59,199 bases of DNA from Ruminococcus sp. Its GTDB lineage: Bacteria > Bacillota > Clostridia > Oscillospirales > Ruminococcaceae. Within the stretch, counting starts at the first letter, position 1; the number at the start of each line of letters is the position of its first letter. The stretch spans positions 1 to 59,199 of the forward strand of contig JAFXXU010000047.1 in the NCBI GenBank assembly GCA_017542125.1, in the 5' to 3' direction. The position numbers were made by a program, and so were the translations under genes. The notes under the pieces are model-generated. The model did no database searches. It was not told the DNA's origin and was given only the letters and a program-made list of their open reading frames with translations. Positions 24,950 to 33,313 of the stretch are shown piece by piece.

Positions 24950-24978
24950 ATTTTATCACACTCTTAGCTTTTTGTCAA
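24950..24978 (-). promoter_or_regulatory. Promoter of the low-complexity lipoprotein gene
   Basis: On the minus strand TTGACA (24973-24978) and TAAAAT (24950-24955) are 17 bases apart. The -35 lies inside the end of tmcAL. Confidence 0.7.
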
Positions 24979-26124
24979 CCGTATTTTCGCTTTGTATTCA
25001 TTTTGAACAGATTTTGTAACCGTTCCCATCCCCCGGAGCGCCGCGGCTCTCCGTTCCAGCAGAGAGACCCTCCCCGCAAGGGGGGATATCTTCTCCAGAC
25101 GGGCAAGGGATGTGTCGATGGGAAGGGTGTGCTCCCCTGCCGCAAGCAGCTCCCTGCCCCGCTCATTAAAGGCCAGTATCCTGACATAAGGCAGCGGAGC
25201 GATATCCTCCTTCCTCACCCCGAGGACCAGGTGGAGCGCCGCTCTGCGGAGGCGGGCAAGGGTGATATTTTTCGATTTGCAGGCCATAAGGAATCCCTCG
25301 GCGCTTGTGAAGGAGCCCTCGGCGGTCTTTAAGATGCGGTCGGCTGCCGCCTCGCTCATATCGGGGAGGGAGAGCAGCTCTTCCCTGCTTGCTGTGATCA
25401 GTCGGTAGAGGAAGATACTGTCGGTCTTATCATAGGAGCAATACTCGCCGCTTATTGAGGGCATAAAGCCGGTGACATCCTTGCCGGCGGAGATCATCTC
25501 TCTTATGGCGGAGCCGGAGGCAAAGCTGCCGGAGATATCAAAGCTGTCATGGGCGGCGCCCTTTCGCTTTACGGCAAAAGGCTCGATCCGAGGGGCAATG
25601 CTTTTCAGCGCCCGGCAATACTCGGCGGCGAGTGTGCTGTTGGGGTTTGAGAGCACCGAGGCGATATCCTCGCCGTACTCCTTTCGGCAGACCTCCGCCA
25701 CGGCTGCGGGGGAGCTTTTGCCCTCCCTGATCAGCTCTGCCACGGCATTTGAGCTGCGGAGGCTCTCTGCGGCTTCGGCGGCGGAGAGAATGAGCCCGGT
25801 ATCCTCGGTCTCGCTGCCGAAAACAAGGCGCTCTATGACCCCTTCCCCCAGGGCGACAAGTGCAGAGACTCCCGAGCGGGCGAAGGTCTCGGCATTGGAG
25901 CAGGAGAAGGGCGCGGGGAGCTCCAGGACTATGTCTGCGCCGTTAGTAACTGCGCTCTCTGCGCGGGCGAATTTGTCAAAAAAAGCCGGCATCCCCCGCT
26001 GAACGGCATTCCCGCTCATCACCACCGCTATGTGGGTCGCACCCGAGGCGCGAGCCTGCTCAAGGAGATACCTGTGCCCGTTATGGAACGGGTCAAACTC
26101 CGCTATTATGCCGCAGGCTTTCAT
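24964..26124 (-). CDS. tmcAL: tRNA(Met) cytidine acetate ligase
   Basis: TmcAL (YlbM family) activates acetate with ATP and makes N4-acetylcytidine at the wobble base of elongator tRNA-Met. The N-terminal nucleotidyl-transferase fold has GIIAEFDPFHNGHRYLL, VVMSGNAVQRGMPA and DIVLELPAPFSCSNAE. The 386 residues match the family. It is divergent from ackA, which interconverts acetate and acetyl phosphate, so both genes touch the acetate pool. Confidence 0.9.
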   Translation of the reverse strand: MKACGIIAEFDPFHNGHRYLLEQARASGATHIAVVMSGNAVQRGMPAFFDKFARAESAVTNGADIVLELPAPFSCSNAETFARSGVSALVALGEGVIERLVFGSETEDTGLILSAAEAAESLRSSNAVAELIREGKSSPAAVAEVCRKEYGEDIASVLSNPNSTLAAEYCRALKSIAPRIEPFAVKRKGAAHDSFDISGSFASGSAIREMISAGKDVTGFMPSISGEYCSYDKTDSIFLYRLITASREELLSLPDMSEAAADRILKTAEGSFTSAEGFLMACKSKNITLARLRRAALHLVLGVRKEDIAPLPYVRILAFNERGRELLAAGEHTLPIDTSLARLEKISPLAGRVSLLERRAAALRGMGTVTKSVQNEYKAKIRLTKS

Positions 26125-26172
26125 TTCAGCGCCCCCAATCGTAACAAAATTCTGAATTATACCTGCCGAGAC

Positions 26173-26201
26173 TTGAAATCCCCGGACAAGTCTGCTATAA
26201 T
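26173..26201 (+). promoter_or_regulatory. Promoter of ackA
   Basis: TTGAAA (26173-26178) and TATAAT (26196-26201) have a 17-base spacer. The leader is about 65 bases. Confidence 0.8.
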
Positions 26202-26272
26202 ACTATTGTATATGATTGTGGGCCGTTTTTCAAGCCCTCAGATCGATTTTTTTTGAGAGGAGATCAACTTAA

Positions 26273-27472
26273 ATGAAGATCTTAGTAGTAAATGCAGGTT
26301 CATCCTCACTCAAGTATCAGCTGCTCGATATGACGGACGAGTCCGTTATCGCCAAGGGCAACTGCGACCGTATCGGCATCGACGGCCACGTTTCCGCCAA
26401 GACCGGCGACGGCAGGAGCTTTGAAGCCGACTGTAACTTCCCCACCCATACCGAGGCTTTTGAGAAGCTGGTCGAGGTGCTGACCGCAGGCGAGACCAAG
26501 GTCATCGACTCTATGGCTGAGATCGCTGCGGTAGGTCACAGGATCGTACAGGGCGGCGATATTTTCAGCGAGACCTGCCTCGTCACCGATGAGGTAATAG
26601 ATCAGATCGACGCTCTCTCCGAGCTGGCTCCTGTTCACAACCATCCCCACGCTCTCGCTCTGAGAGCCTGCAAGAAGGTGCTCCCCGAGGGTACTCCTCA
26701 GGCTGTTGTTTTCGACACCGCCTTCCACCAGACCATGCCCCCCAAGGCCTATATGTTCGGCCTCCCCTATGAGGATTACGAGAAGCTCCACGTTAGGAAG
26801 TACGGCTTCCACGGAACCTCTCACCGTTTTGTTTCCAAGGCTCTGGCTGATGCTATGGGCAAGGATGTCAAGGATCTCAAGATCGTCTCCTGCCACCTGG
26901 GCAACGGCTCCTCCATCACCGCAGTTCAGGGCGGCAAGTCCATCGACACCTCTATGGGCTTCACTCCCCTTGACGGTATCGTAATGGGCACCAGAACAGG
27001 CAGCGTTGACCCCTCCGCCGTTACATATGTTGCTGAAAAGCATGGCTTCACTCCCAAGGAAATGAGCGACTATATGAACAAGAAGTCCGGCTTCCTGGGT
27101 GTATCGGGCATTTCCTCCGATAACAGGAACATCTCCGAGGCTGCAAAGAACGGCGATAAGAGAGCTCAGCTCGTTACCGAGATGCTGGTTTACGAGATCA
27201 AGAAGTACATCGGCTCCTATGCCGCTGTTATGAACGGTCTTGACGCAGTGCTCTTCACCGGCGGTATCGGTGAGAACGCATTCGACGTAAGAGCTGCTGT
27301 CTGCAAGGATATGGACGTTCTCGGCATCAAGCTGGACGAGGCTGTGAACAACGGTCTCCGCGGCAAGCTGGCTAAGATCTCCGCTGCCGATTCCAAGGTA
27401 GAGGTATGGGTAGTTCCCACCAATGAGGAACTGCTCATCGCAAGAGACACCCTTGCTCTTATCTCCAAGTAA
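26273..27472 (+). CDS. ackA: Acetate kinase
   Basis: The enzyme converts acetyl phosphate and ADP to acetate and ATP in fermentation. Motifs are VVNAGSSSLKYQL, KYGFHGTSHRFV, CHLGNGSSITAVQGGKSIDT and the C-terminal GGIGENAFDVR. At 399 residues it matches the family. GAGAGGAG precedes ATG 26273. Phosphotransacetylase is not adjacent. Frequent use of favoured codons (GGC, AAG, CTG) suggests high expression. Confidence 0.97.
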   Translation: MKILVVNAGSSSLKYQLLDMTDESVIAKGNCDRIGIDGHVSAKTGDGRSFEADCNFPTHTEAFEKLVEVLTAGETKVIDSMAEIAAVGHRIVQGGDIFSETCLVTDEVIDQIDALSELAPVHNHPHALALRACKKVLPEGTPQAVVFDTAFHQTMPPKAYMFGLPYEDYEKLHVRKYGFHGTSHRFVSKALADAMGKDVKDLKIVSCHLGNGSSITAVQGGKSIDTSMGFTPLDGIVMGTRTGSVDPSAVTYVAEKHGFTPKEMSDYMNKKSGFLGVSGISSDNRNISEAAKNGDKRAQLVTEMLVYEIKKYIGSYAAVMNGLDAVLFTGGIGENAFDVRAAVCKDMDVLGIKLDEAVNNGLRGKLAKISAADSKVEVWVVPTNEELLIARDTLALISK

Positions 27473-27488
27473 CTGATATGATCGTTTT

Positions 27489-27520
27489 CGGGCGGACCTG
27501 CTCCGCCCGATTTGATTTTT
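27489..27520 (+). terminator. Terminator of ackA
   Basis: CGGGCGGA / TCCGCCCG is followed by TTTGATTTTT. It lies only about 16 bases before the next gene's start, so some read-through is likely. Confidence 0.8.
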
Positions 27521-27536
27521 TGAGAGGAACATCAGA

Positions 27537-28490
27537 ATGAAAGACGAAAAAGACAATCTGATCCCCGACGAGGACGAGGAATACGAGCGAAGTATGGCGG
27601 AGCTCTCCCGCAAGAGGCAGCAGGCTCTTGAAGAGGCTGAGCGCCGTGCCGAGGAAGAAGCCCGCAACAGAGAAAAAGAGGAACGCCGCGAGCGTGAGCG
27701 TCAGCTCGCCGCCGACAGGCTGGAGCTGATGAAGCTTCGTTCGGGCGTCATCGAGGAATCGGAGACTATCCACGAGGAGCACGAGGAAAAGCGGGAGATG
27801 TCCTTCGGTGAGAAGCTCTCGAATTTCTGGTATCACTACAAGGTGCGGGTGATATTCGGAGTATTCCTTGTAGCGGTGGTGACATTCATCCTGGTGGATG
27901 AGATCACCCGCGTCCGCCCCGATATTTCCGTTATGATGATCGCCAACAACGGGCTCGCCTACCGCGAGGCAGAGCTTGAGGAGTTCTTTGAAAAGTATGC
28001 CGAGGACAAGAACGGCGACGGCAAGGTGAAGGTCTCGGTGATGATACTGCCTATGGACCCCGACAGCTCGGATACCGTGCAGGTCACCAACCGCAACAAG
28101 CTGATGGCGCAGCTCCAGGAGGGTGACGACATTATGATGATCACCGACTCCAACACCGAGGAGACCTACCTCTATATGCTGAATCACGACCTGGACAAGG
28201 ACTTCCCCGGGAACAAATATATCGACAAGGACGGCCTCTCCCTCAACTTCAAGTTCCTGGCTGAGGAACTGAAATTCGAGAATATGCCCTACGACATACA
28301 CCTGAGCCTTCGCACCCCAACCGAGACTCTCGGCGACTCAAAGGAAGAGATGCAGAAGAATTACGACGAGGCATTCGTGATGTTCAAGAAGATCACCGAT
28401 GATCTCACCGCCCGCGCTGAGGAGCTGAACGACCCCGGTCTCACCACCGAACCTATGAAGCGTCCCGACAGCAACGAGCAGAGCAAATAA
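27537..28490 (+). CDS. Single-pass membrane protein with long charged coiled coil
   Basis: Residues ~10-95 form a very charged Glu/Arg coiled coil on the cytoplasmic side. A helix VIFGVFLVAVVTFILVD (near 105-122) and a ~190-residue outer domain follow (PDISVMMIANNGLAYREAEL, DDIMMITDSNTEETYLYML). One EF-hand-like loop DKNGDGK occurs in the outer domain. No family was recognised. It follows ackA behind a terminator and ends at its own terminator. GAGAGGAAC precedes ATG 27537. Confidence 0.75.
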   Translation: MKDEKDNLIPDEDEEYERSMAELSRKRQQALEEAERRAEEEARNREKEERRERERQLAADRLELMKLRSGVIEESETIHEEHEEKREMSFGEKLSNFWYHYKVRVIFGVFLVAVVTFILVDEITRVRPDISVMMIANNGLAYREAELEEFFEKYAEDKNGDGKVKVSVMILPMDPDSSDTVQVTNRNKLMAQLQEGDDIMMITDSNTEETYLYMLNHDLDKDFPGNKYIDKDGLSLNFKFLAEELKFENMPYDIHLSLRTPTETLGDSKEEMQKNYDEAFVMFKKITDDLTARAEELNDPGLTTEPMKRPDSNEQSK

Positions 28491-28496
28491 AAAAAC

Positions 28497-28530
28497 CACC
28501 CCCGGAGCGGTATGAGCCGTTCCGGGGGTA
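28497..28530. terminator. Bidirectional terminator
   Basis: ACCCCCGGAGCGG pairs with CCGTTCCGGGGGT, with a long A run on the left giving U residues for the leftward gene and TTGTCTTCTT on the right. Confidence 0.85.
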
Positions 28531-28538
28531 TTGTCTTC

Positions 28539-31013
28539 TTACTCTGCTTTTTCAAGCTGAGGCTTCATATACTTGTTCTCAAAATCGGTGACTGAGATAG
28601 CCTTGTCAAAGAGCCAGCCCTGAGCCATCTTATGGCCCGAATCCGCAAGGATCTGAGCCTGCGCCTCGGTCTCAACGCCCTCAAAGACTATGGCCTTGTT
28701 GGTAAGGTTTATGAGGGAGCATATCTGGTTGACGTAATCCCTTGCCTGGGAGCTGCTGGCGATGTTGTCGATGAACGCCTTATCCACCTTAACGATATCC
28801 ACAGGCGCATAAAGCAGTACGCTCAGGGAGGAATAGCCCATGCCAAAATCGTCGATGTCGATCTTGAAGCCGTGCTCGCGGAGCTTCTTCATATCGTTGT
28901 AGAGAGAGTTGAAGTCCTGCATAAAGGCGCTCTCGGTGATCTCCACCTCGATAAGATTGGGCTCTATGCCGTAGAACTCCGCCAAGGCGGTGAGCCTGTC
29001 AACGAAGTTGCGGTGAGCGGCGTGGTTGCGGGAGAAATTGATGGATATAGGCAGCAGCGTATAACCCTCGCGCCTCCAGCGGGCCATAGTTTTCAGCAGC
29101 GTCTCGTACATATACATATCGAGATCGACTATATAGCCCACCTTCTCCAGCACGGAGATGAACTCGTAGGGGAGCTTGTAGCTGCCGTCGGGGTTGCGCC
29201 AGCGGGCAAGAGCCTCGGCGCCGATGATCTTTCTGGTATCCAGGGAGAATTTTGGCTGCAGGAACAGCTCCACCTGACCGGTCATAAGAGCGTTTTTCAG
29301 CTCGGCGGCGATCTGCTGCTCGTGGCTGCGCTGCTTTCTCATACGCTCGGAATAGATGCCGCAGGGTATCTCCTTGACGCCCTTGACGCTTCTTCGTGCC
29401 AGGTCGGCGTTATCTATGGCAATGGTAATATCCGCATCTGCGGAGGGTATGAAATACACGCCCGTGGAGATATGCAGATCGGATGCGGAGTATTTAAGCT
29501 TCTGCTCGGTGCTGAAAGCAGTACTAACTCTCTTGATTGAATCGACCAGCTCTTCTCTGGAATTGGCTATGGCGAGTGATACGAAGAAGTCGGAATAGAT
29601 CCTGCACCCCACAAGGGATTGGGGAGAGGTATTGATGCCCGTAGCGAAATCGCGGAGCATCTCGTTGCCAGCCTCGAAGCCGAAGTTATCGTTGACATAG
29701 GAAAAATCGTTGATATCCGAGTAGACCATAGCGAAGCAATGCTTATCGTCGAACCTCTCCTTGAGCATCTGGGCAGCCTTGGCCTTGAAGGCTTTTCTGG
29801 TAAGCAGCCCTGTTACCTGATCGGTATTGGTCAGCCTTTCGATCTCTTCCTTATCGCTGACGATACGGCTGCGGAGCTTCTGCTCGTGCTCAACGGAGAA
29901 CAGACGTCCGTAGATAGCAACAGGCTTGCCGGTATCGTCTGAAACGCTGACATAGATAGCCTTGTACCAGGTGTAGTCATCGTCAAAGGCACGGGTGCGG
30001 TAGGTAATGCTGCCGCGCTGGGTAGACAGCCCCACAGCCCTCATCTTGCTGACGACCATTTCCTGATCCTCAGGGAATATGTAATCCTTGTATTTTTCGC
30101 CGTTGAGAAAATTGACTATCTTGTTATCCTCCTCGGTATAGCGGTTGATGCAGTTTGAGAATACCATAGTATCGCTGTCGATATAATACTCGTAGAATAT
30201 CTCATCGGTATTCTCAACGATGAGCTTCAGGCGCTCGGCCTGATTGATGAGCTCGCGTTCGTTGCGCTTGGATTCGGTGATGTCGATGAACACCACGCAG
30301 ATGATATAGTTGCCCCGCTCGGTCTGACCGAGGAAGCGGGATCTCAGCTTCAGCCACACGCTCTTACCGTCGGACTTCTTGAAAAGAACGTCCTTTTCAA
30401 GAGTTTTAAGGGTGTGGATATAGGCAGCCGCCTCGTTGGTATATTCCAGCACCTCGCTGCGCTTGAAGGTCTTGCCGCCGAAGCTCGGGTGGTTCTCGGC
30501 ACTGCCGTAGCCAAAGATACGGTAGTATTCATCGTTGGCCTTGAGGATTATCAGTTCATCTCCCACGATCTCGTAAAGAGCAACGCCGCCGGGGACGTTC
30601 TGCATCAGAGCGCCCAGCTCTTCCTTTGTATTGGTATAGGCAGCCTCGAGCCTTACTCTTTCCGAAACATCACAGATAGTGATCTTTGAGCATTGATGAC
30701 CGTTCTCGGCTGTAAAGTCGTCACCGAAGCAGAGGATGGGGATGATATCGCCGTTCTTTTTTACAAATCGGTGCTGCAAAAAGGCACCCATCTCGCCCGC
30801 CTGTATCGCCCGGATATACTTTATATAGTCCTCGCGGTCAGACTTGGGGAGAAAATCAATAAAAGTCGTATTCTTTTCTTGAAGCTCCTCCAAGGTATAG
30901 CCGGTGATCTTGGTAAAGCTGTCCATGATCTCAACAATAATACCGCCCTGATCCAGATCGACTATATACCTGCCGTACTCTACAGAGCGGACGGTCTCTT
31001 TATTATTGCCCAA
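28539..31013 (-). CDS. PAS-PAS-PAS-GGDEF(degenerate)-EAL c-di-GMP phosphodiesterase
   Basis: The cytoplasmic protein has three PAS-type sensor segments (to ~residue 385), a GGDEF-like domain whose active loop is replaced by CRIYSDFFV, so no synthesis is expected, and an EAL domain. EAL signature residues are present: GAEALARW, ISINFSRN, EVEITESAF, IDIDDFGMGYSSL, VDIVKVDKAFID and VFEGVETEAQA, so cyclic di-GMP hydrolysis is likely. The start is TTG 31013, with GGAGG eight bases upstream; upstream in-frame ATG 31097 lies before the promoter and is excluded. The product has 824 residues and no membrane segment. Confidence 0.9.
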   Translation of the reverse strand: MGNNKETVRSVEYGRYIVDLDQGGIIVEIMDSFTKITGYTLEELQEKNTTFIDFLPKSDREDYIKYIRAIQAGEMGAFLQHRFVKKNGDIIPILCFGDDFTAENGHQCSKITICDVSERVRLEAAYTNTKEELGALMQNVPGGVALYEIVGDELIILKANDEYYRIFGYGSAENHPSFGGKTFKRSEVLEYTNEAAAYIHTLKTLEKDVLFKKSDGKSVWLKLRSRFLGQTERGNYIICVVFIDITESKRNERELINQAERLKLIVENTDEIFYEYYIDSDTMVFSNCINRYTEEDNKIVNFLNGEKYKDYIFPEDQEMVVSKMRAVGLSTQRGSITYRTRAFDDDYTWYKAIYVSVSDDTGKPVAIYGRLFSVEHEQKLRSRIVSDKEEIERLTNTDQVTGLLTRKAFKAKAAQMLKERFDDKHCFAMVYSDINDFSYVNDNFGFEAGNEMLRDFATGINTSPQSLVGCRIYSDFFVSLAIANSREELVDSIKRVSTAFSTEQKLKYSASDLHISTGVYFIPSADADITIAIDNADLARRSVKGVKEIPCGIYSERMRKQRSHEQQIAAELKNALMTGQVELFLQPKFSLDTRKIIGAEALARWRNPDGSYKLPYEFISVLEKVGYIVDLDMYMYETLLKTMARWRREGYTLLPISINFSRNHAAHRNFVDRLTALAEFYGIEPNLIEVEITESAFMQDFNSLYNDMKKLREHGFKIDIDDFGMGYSSLSVLLYAPVDIVKVDKAFIDNIASSSQARDYVNQICSLINLTNKAIVFEGVETEAQAQILADSGHKMAQGWLFDKAISVTDFENKYMKPQLEKAE

Positions 31014-31053
31014 AACACACACCTCCTTCTGCACATAGCTATAGATTATACTA

Positions 31054-31082
31054 ATTATACTATGTTTATGAATTTTTTTCAA
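31054..31082 (-). promoter_or_regulatory. Promoter of the PAS-EAL gene
   Basis: On the minus strand TTGAAA (31077-31082) and TATAAT (31054-31059) are 17 bases apart. A second TATAAT lies 11 bases downstream. The start near 31047 supports the TTG start codon at 31013. Confidence 0.75.
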
Positions 31083-31171
31083 TACAAATAAAATCACTTC
31101 GGCGTTTTGCTGAAATTTTTAGTGATTTTAGACAAACAGCTTCCCCGTGCCCTCAATAAGCGCGGAGAGTG

Positions 31172-31200
31172 TTGATTTTTCGGGATTTCTGTGCTAAAAT
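31172..31200 (+). promoter_or_regulatory. Promoter of the 34-residue peptide and ung
   Basis: TTGATT (31172-31177) and TAAAAT (31195-31200) have a 17-base spacer. The -10 context GTGCTAAAATAAATA is repeated at the 39.77 kb promoter. Confidence 0.7.
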
Positions 31201-31255
31201 AAATAGGTATGGTATGCGCTCAGGCGCTGGACGATAATAATACGGAGGGATCAGT

Positions 31256-31360
31256 ATGAAAGAAAAGAAAAAGCCCCTCATTATGAGGATAATCGTGCTT
31301 GCCGTTGCGGCGGCTATGATCGTAGGTATGATCGTGGGCGCAGTGCTCGGTGCAGGCTGA
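31256..31360 (+). CDS. 34-residue single-helix membrane peptide
   Basis: A basic start (MKEKKKPLIMR) is followed by one long hydrophobic segment rich in Gly/Ala/Val/Ile and a terminal GAGC-free GAVLGAG. GGAGGG lies seven bases upstream of ATG 31256. Its stop overlaps the ung start by one base (TGATG), so ung translation is probably coupled to it. It may act mainly as a translated leader for ung or be a small membrane protein. I recognise no family. Confidence 0.65.
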   Translation: MKEKKKPLIMRIIVLAVAAAMIVGMIVGAVLGAG

Positions 31361-32031
31361 TGGTACATCTTGGTAACAGCTGGGACAGTATCCTTGCAGA
31401 AGAATTCAAAAGCGAATGGTATCTGCGGCTGCGGGAATTCCTCAAATACGAATACTCCCACTACCGCATATACCCGGGTATGTATGACATCTTCAATGCT
31501 CTGAAATACACCGCCTACGAGGATGTCAAGGCTGTGATCCTCGGGCAGGACCCCTACCACGGTCCGGGGCAGGCTCACGGGCTCTGCTTCTCTGTCAGAG
31601 AGGGCGTCGAGCCCCCGCCGTCACTGAAAAACATTTTTCAGGAGCTGCACACCGATGTGGGAGTGCCGATACCTCAGAGCGGCGAGCTGACACGGTGGGC
31701 GCAGCGGGGAGTGCTGCTGCTCAACACCACGCTGACTGTCCGGGAGGGCAAGCCTCTGAGCCACACGGGTCAGGGCTGGGAGCTGCTGACGGATGCCGTC
31801 ATAGGCAAGCTGAACCGGCGGGAGCAGCCGGTGGTGTTCATCCTCTGGGGCTCCAATGCCAGGTCAAAGGCGAGGCTTATCACCGAGCGCAGGCATCTGA
31901 TACTGCAATCGGCTCACCCCTCTCCCCTGTCGGCATACAAGGGCTTCTTCGGGAACAGGCATTTCTCCAAGACCAACGAGTTCCTCACCCGGAACGGCAT
32001 TGCGCCCATAGACTGGGATCTGACACATTGA
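31360..32031 (+). CDS. ung: Uracil-DNA glycosylase
   Basis: The enzyme removes uracil from DNA in base excision repair. Family 1 motifs are VILGQDPYHGPGQAHGLCFS (catalytic Asp), LLLNTTLTV, and HPSPLSAYKGFFG with the catalytic His. The 223 residues match the family. It has no ribosome site of its own except inside the preceding peptide gene, consistent with coupling. Malic enzyme follows 19 bases later. Confidence 0.96.
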   Translation: MVHLGNSWDSILAEEFKSEWYLRLREFLKYEYSHYRIYPGMYDIFNALKYTAYEDVKAVILGQDPYHGPGQAHGLCFSVREGVEPPPSLKNIFQELHTDVGVPIPQSGELTRWAQRGVLLLNTTLTVREGKPLSHTGQGWELLTDAVIGKLNRREQPVVFILWGSNARSKARLITERRHLILQSAHPSPLSAYKGFFGNRHFSKTNEFLTRNGIAPIDWDLTH

Positions 32032-32050
32032 TATGAAAGGAAAGATAAGA

Positions 32051-33223
32051 ATGAATTACGCGGAAGAATCGTTAAAGCTCCACGAGCAGTGGAAGGGCAA
32101 GATAGAGGTAGTCAGCAGAGTAAAGCTGGAGACCAAGGATGACCTCTCGCTGGCATATACCCCCGGCGTTGCACAGCCCTGCCTGGAGGTACAGAAGGAC
32201 ATCAACAAGAGCTATGAGCTCACCCGCCGCTCCAACCTCGTGGCGGTCATCACCGACGGCACCGCCGTTCTCGGTCTGGGCGACATCGGCCCCGAGGCAG
32301 GTATGCCCGTTATGGAGGGCAAGTGCGTGCTGTTCAAGTCCTTCGGCGATGTTGACGCTGTTCCCCTCTGCGTAAGGAGCAAGGACGTTGACGAGATCGT
32401 AAGGACTGTTTACCTGATCTCCGGCTCCTTCGGCGGCATCAATCTGGAGGATATCTCCGCTCCACGCTGCTTCGAGATAGAGCGCAGGCTCAAGGAGATC
32501 TGCGATATCCCCATCTTCCACGATGACCAGCACGGCACGGCTGTCGTATGCCTCGCAGCTATGATGAACGCCCTCAAGCTCACCGGCAAGAAGCTGGATG
32601 AGATCAGGGTCGTTACCAGCGGTGCGGGGGCTGCGGGCATTGCCATCATCAAGCTGCTCATCGCCCTCGGCCTGAAGGACGTTGTCCTCTGCGACAGGAA
32701 GGGCGCTATCTACAAGGGCAGAGAGGGTCTCAACACCGAGAAGGCAGAAATGGCCGAGATCACCAATCAGCAGATGCGCAAGGGCAGCCTTGCCGACGTT
32801 ATCAAGGGCGCAGATGTGTTCATCGGAGTTTCGGCTCCCGGCTGCGTGACCCCCGAAATGGTAAAGTCCATGGCTGATAAGCCCATAATCTTCGCAATGG
32901 CGAACCCCACCCCCGAGATCATGCCCGACCTCGCCAAGGAGGCAGGCGCTGCGGTAGTCGGCACCGGCAGGAGCGACTTCCCCAACCAGATCAATAACGT
33001 TCTGGCCTTCCCCGGCATTTTCAGAGGTGCCCTTGACGTAAGAGCCAGCGAGATCAACGACGAGATGAAGATCGCAGCAGCCAAGGCGATAGCAGCCTTC
33101 GTCACCGATGACAAGCTCACCCCCGATTACATCATCCCCTCGGCGCTGGACAGAAACGTTGCAGCTGCAGTAGCCGCTGCGGTAGCTCAGGCAGCCAGAG
33201 ACACAGGCGTTGCAAGGATATAA
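32051..33223 (+). CDS. NAD(P)-dependent malic enzyme
   Basis: The enzyme oxidatively decarboxylates malate to pyruvate and CO2 and makes NAD(P)H. The short bacterial form (390 residues, no phosphotransacetylase domain) shows AYTPGVAQPC, ITDGTAVLGLGDIGPEAGMP, FHDDQHGTAVV and the nucleotide-binding VTSGAGAAGIA. AAAGGA lies before ATG 32051; an in-frame ATG 18 bases upstream has no ribosome site. NAD versus NADP preference is not certain. Confidence 0.94.
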   Translation: MNYAEESLKLHEQWKGKIEVVSRVKLETKDDLSLAYTPGVAQPCLEVQKDINKSYELTRRSNLVAVITDGTAVLGLGDIGPEAGMPVMEGKCVLFKSFGDVDAVPLCVRSKDVDEIVRTVYLISGSFGGINLEDISAPRCFEIERRLKEICDIPIFHDDQHGTAVVCLAAMMNALKLTGKKLDEIRVVTSGAGAAGIAIIKLLIALGLKDVVLCDRKGAIYKGREGLNTEKAEMAEITNQQMRKGSLADVIKGADVFIGVSAPGCVTPEMVKSMADKPIIFAMANPTPEIMPDLAKEAGAAVVGTGRSDFPNQINNVLAFPGIFRGALDVRASEINDEMKIAAAKAIAAFVTDDKLTPDYIIPSALDRNVAAAVAAAVAQAARDTGVARI

Positions 33224-33243
33224 GACGTTACAGAATTACGAAC

Positions 33244-33281
33244 AAGCCCGAAAGCAGGTTCACTGCTTTCGGGCTCTCTTT
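33244..33281 (+). terminator. Terminator of the ung-malic enzyme operon
   Basis: AGCCCGAAAGCAG (33245-33257) pairs with CTGCTTTCGGGCT (33263-33275), followed by CTCTTTATC. Confidence 0.88.
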
Positions 33282-33313
33282 ATCCCTTTTCATAATAACC
33301 TATGGCCTTGAAA

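Noticed and set aside
26306-27667. 453-codon minus-strand frame opposite ackA
   Set aside because: It is an antisense shadow of acetate kinase with no ribosome site.
27537-28490. Dockerin or cellulosome link from a DKNGDGK loop
   Set aside because: Only one calcium-loop-like segment is present; dockerins need two with a set spacing, and the protein is a coiled-coil membrane protein.
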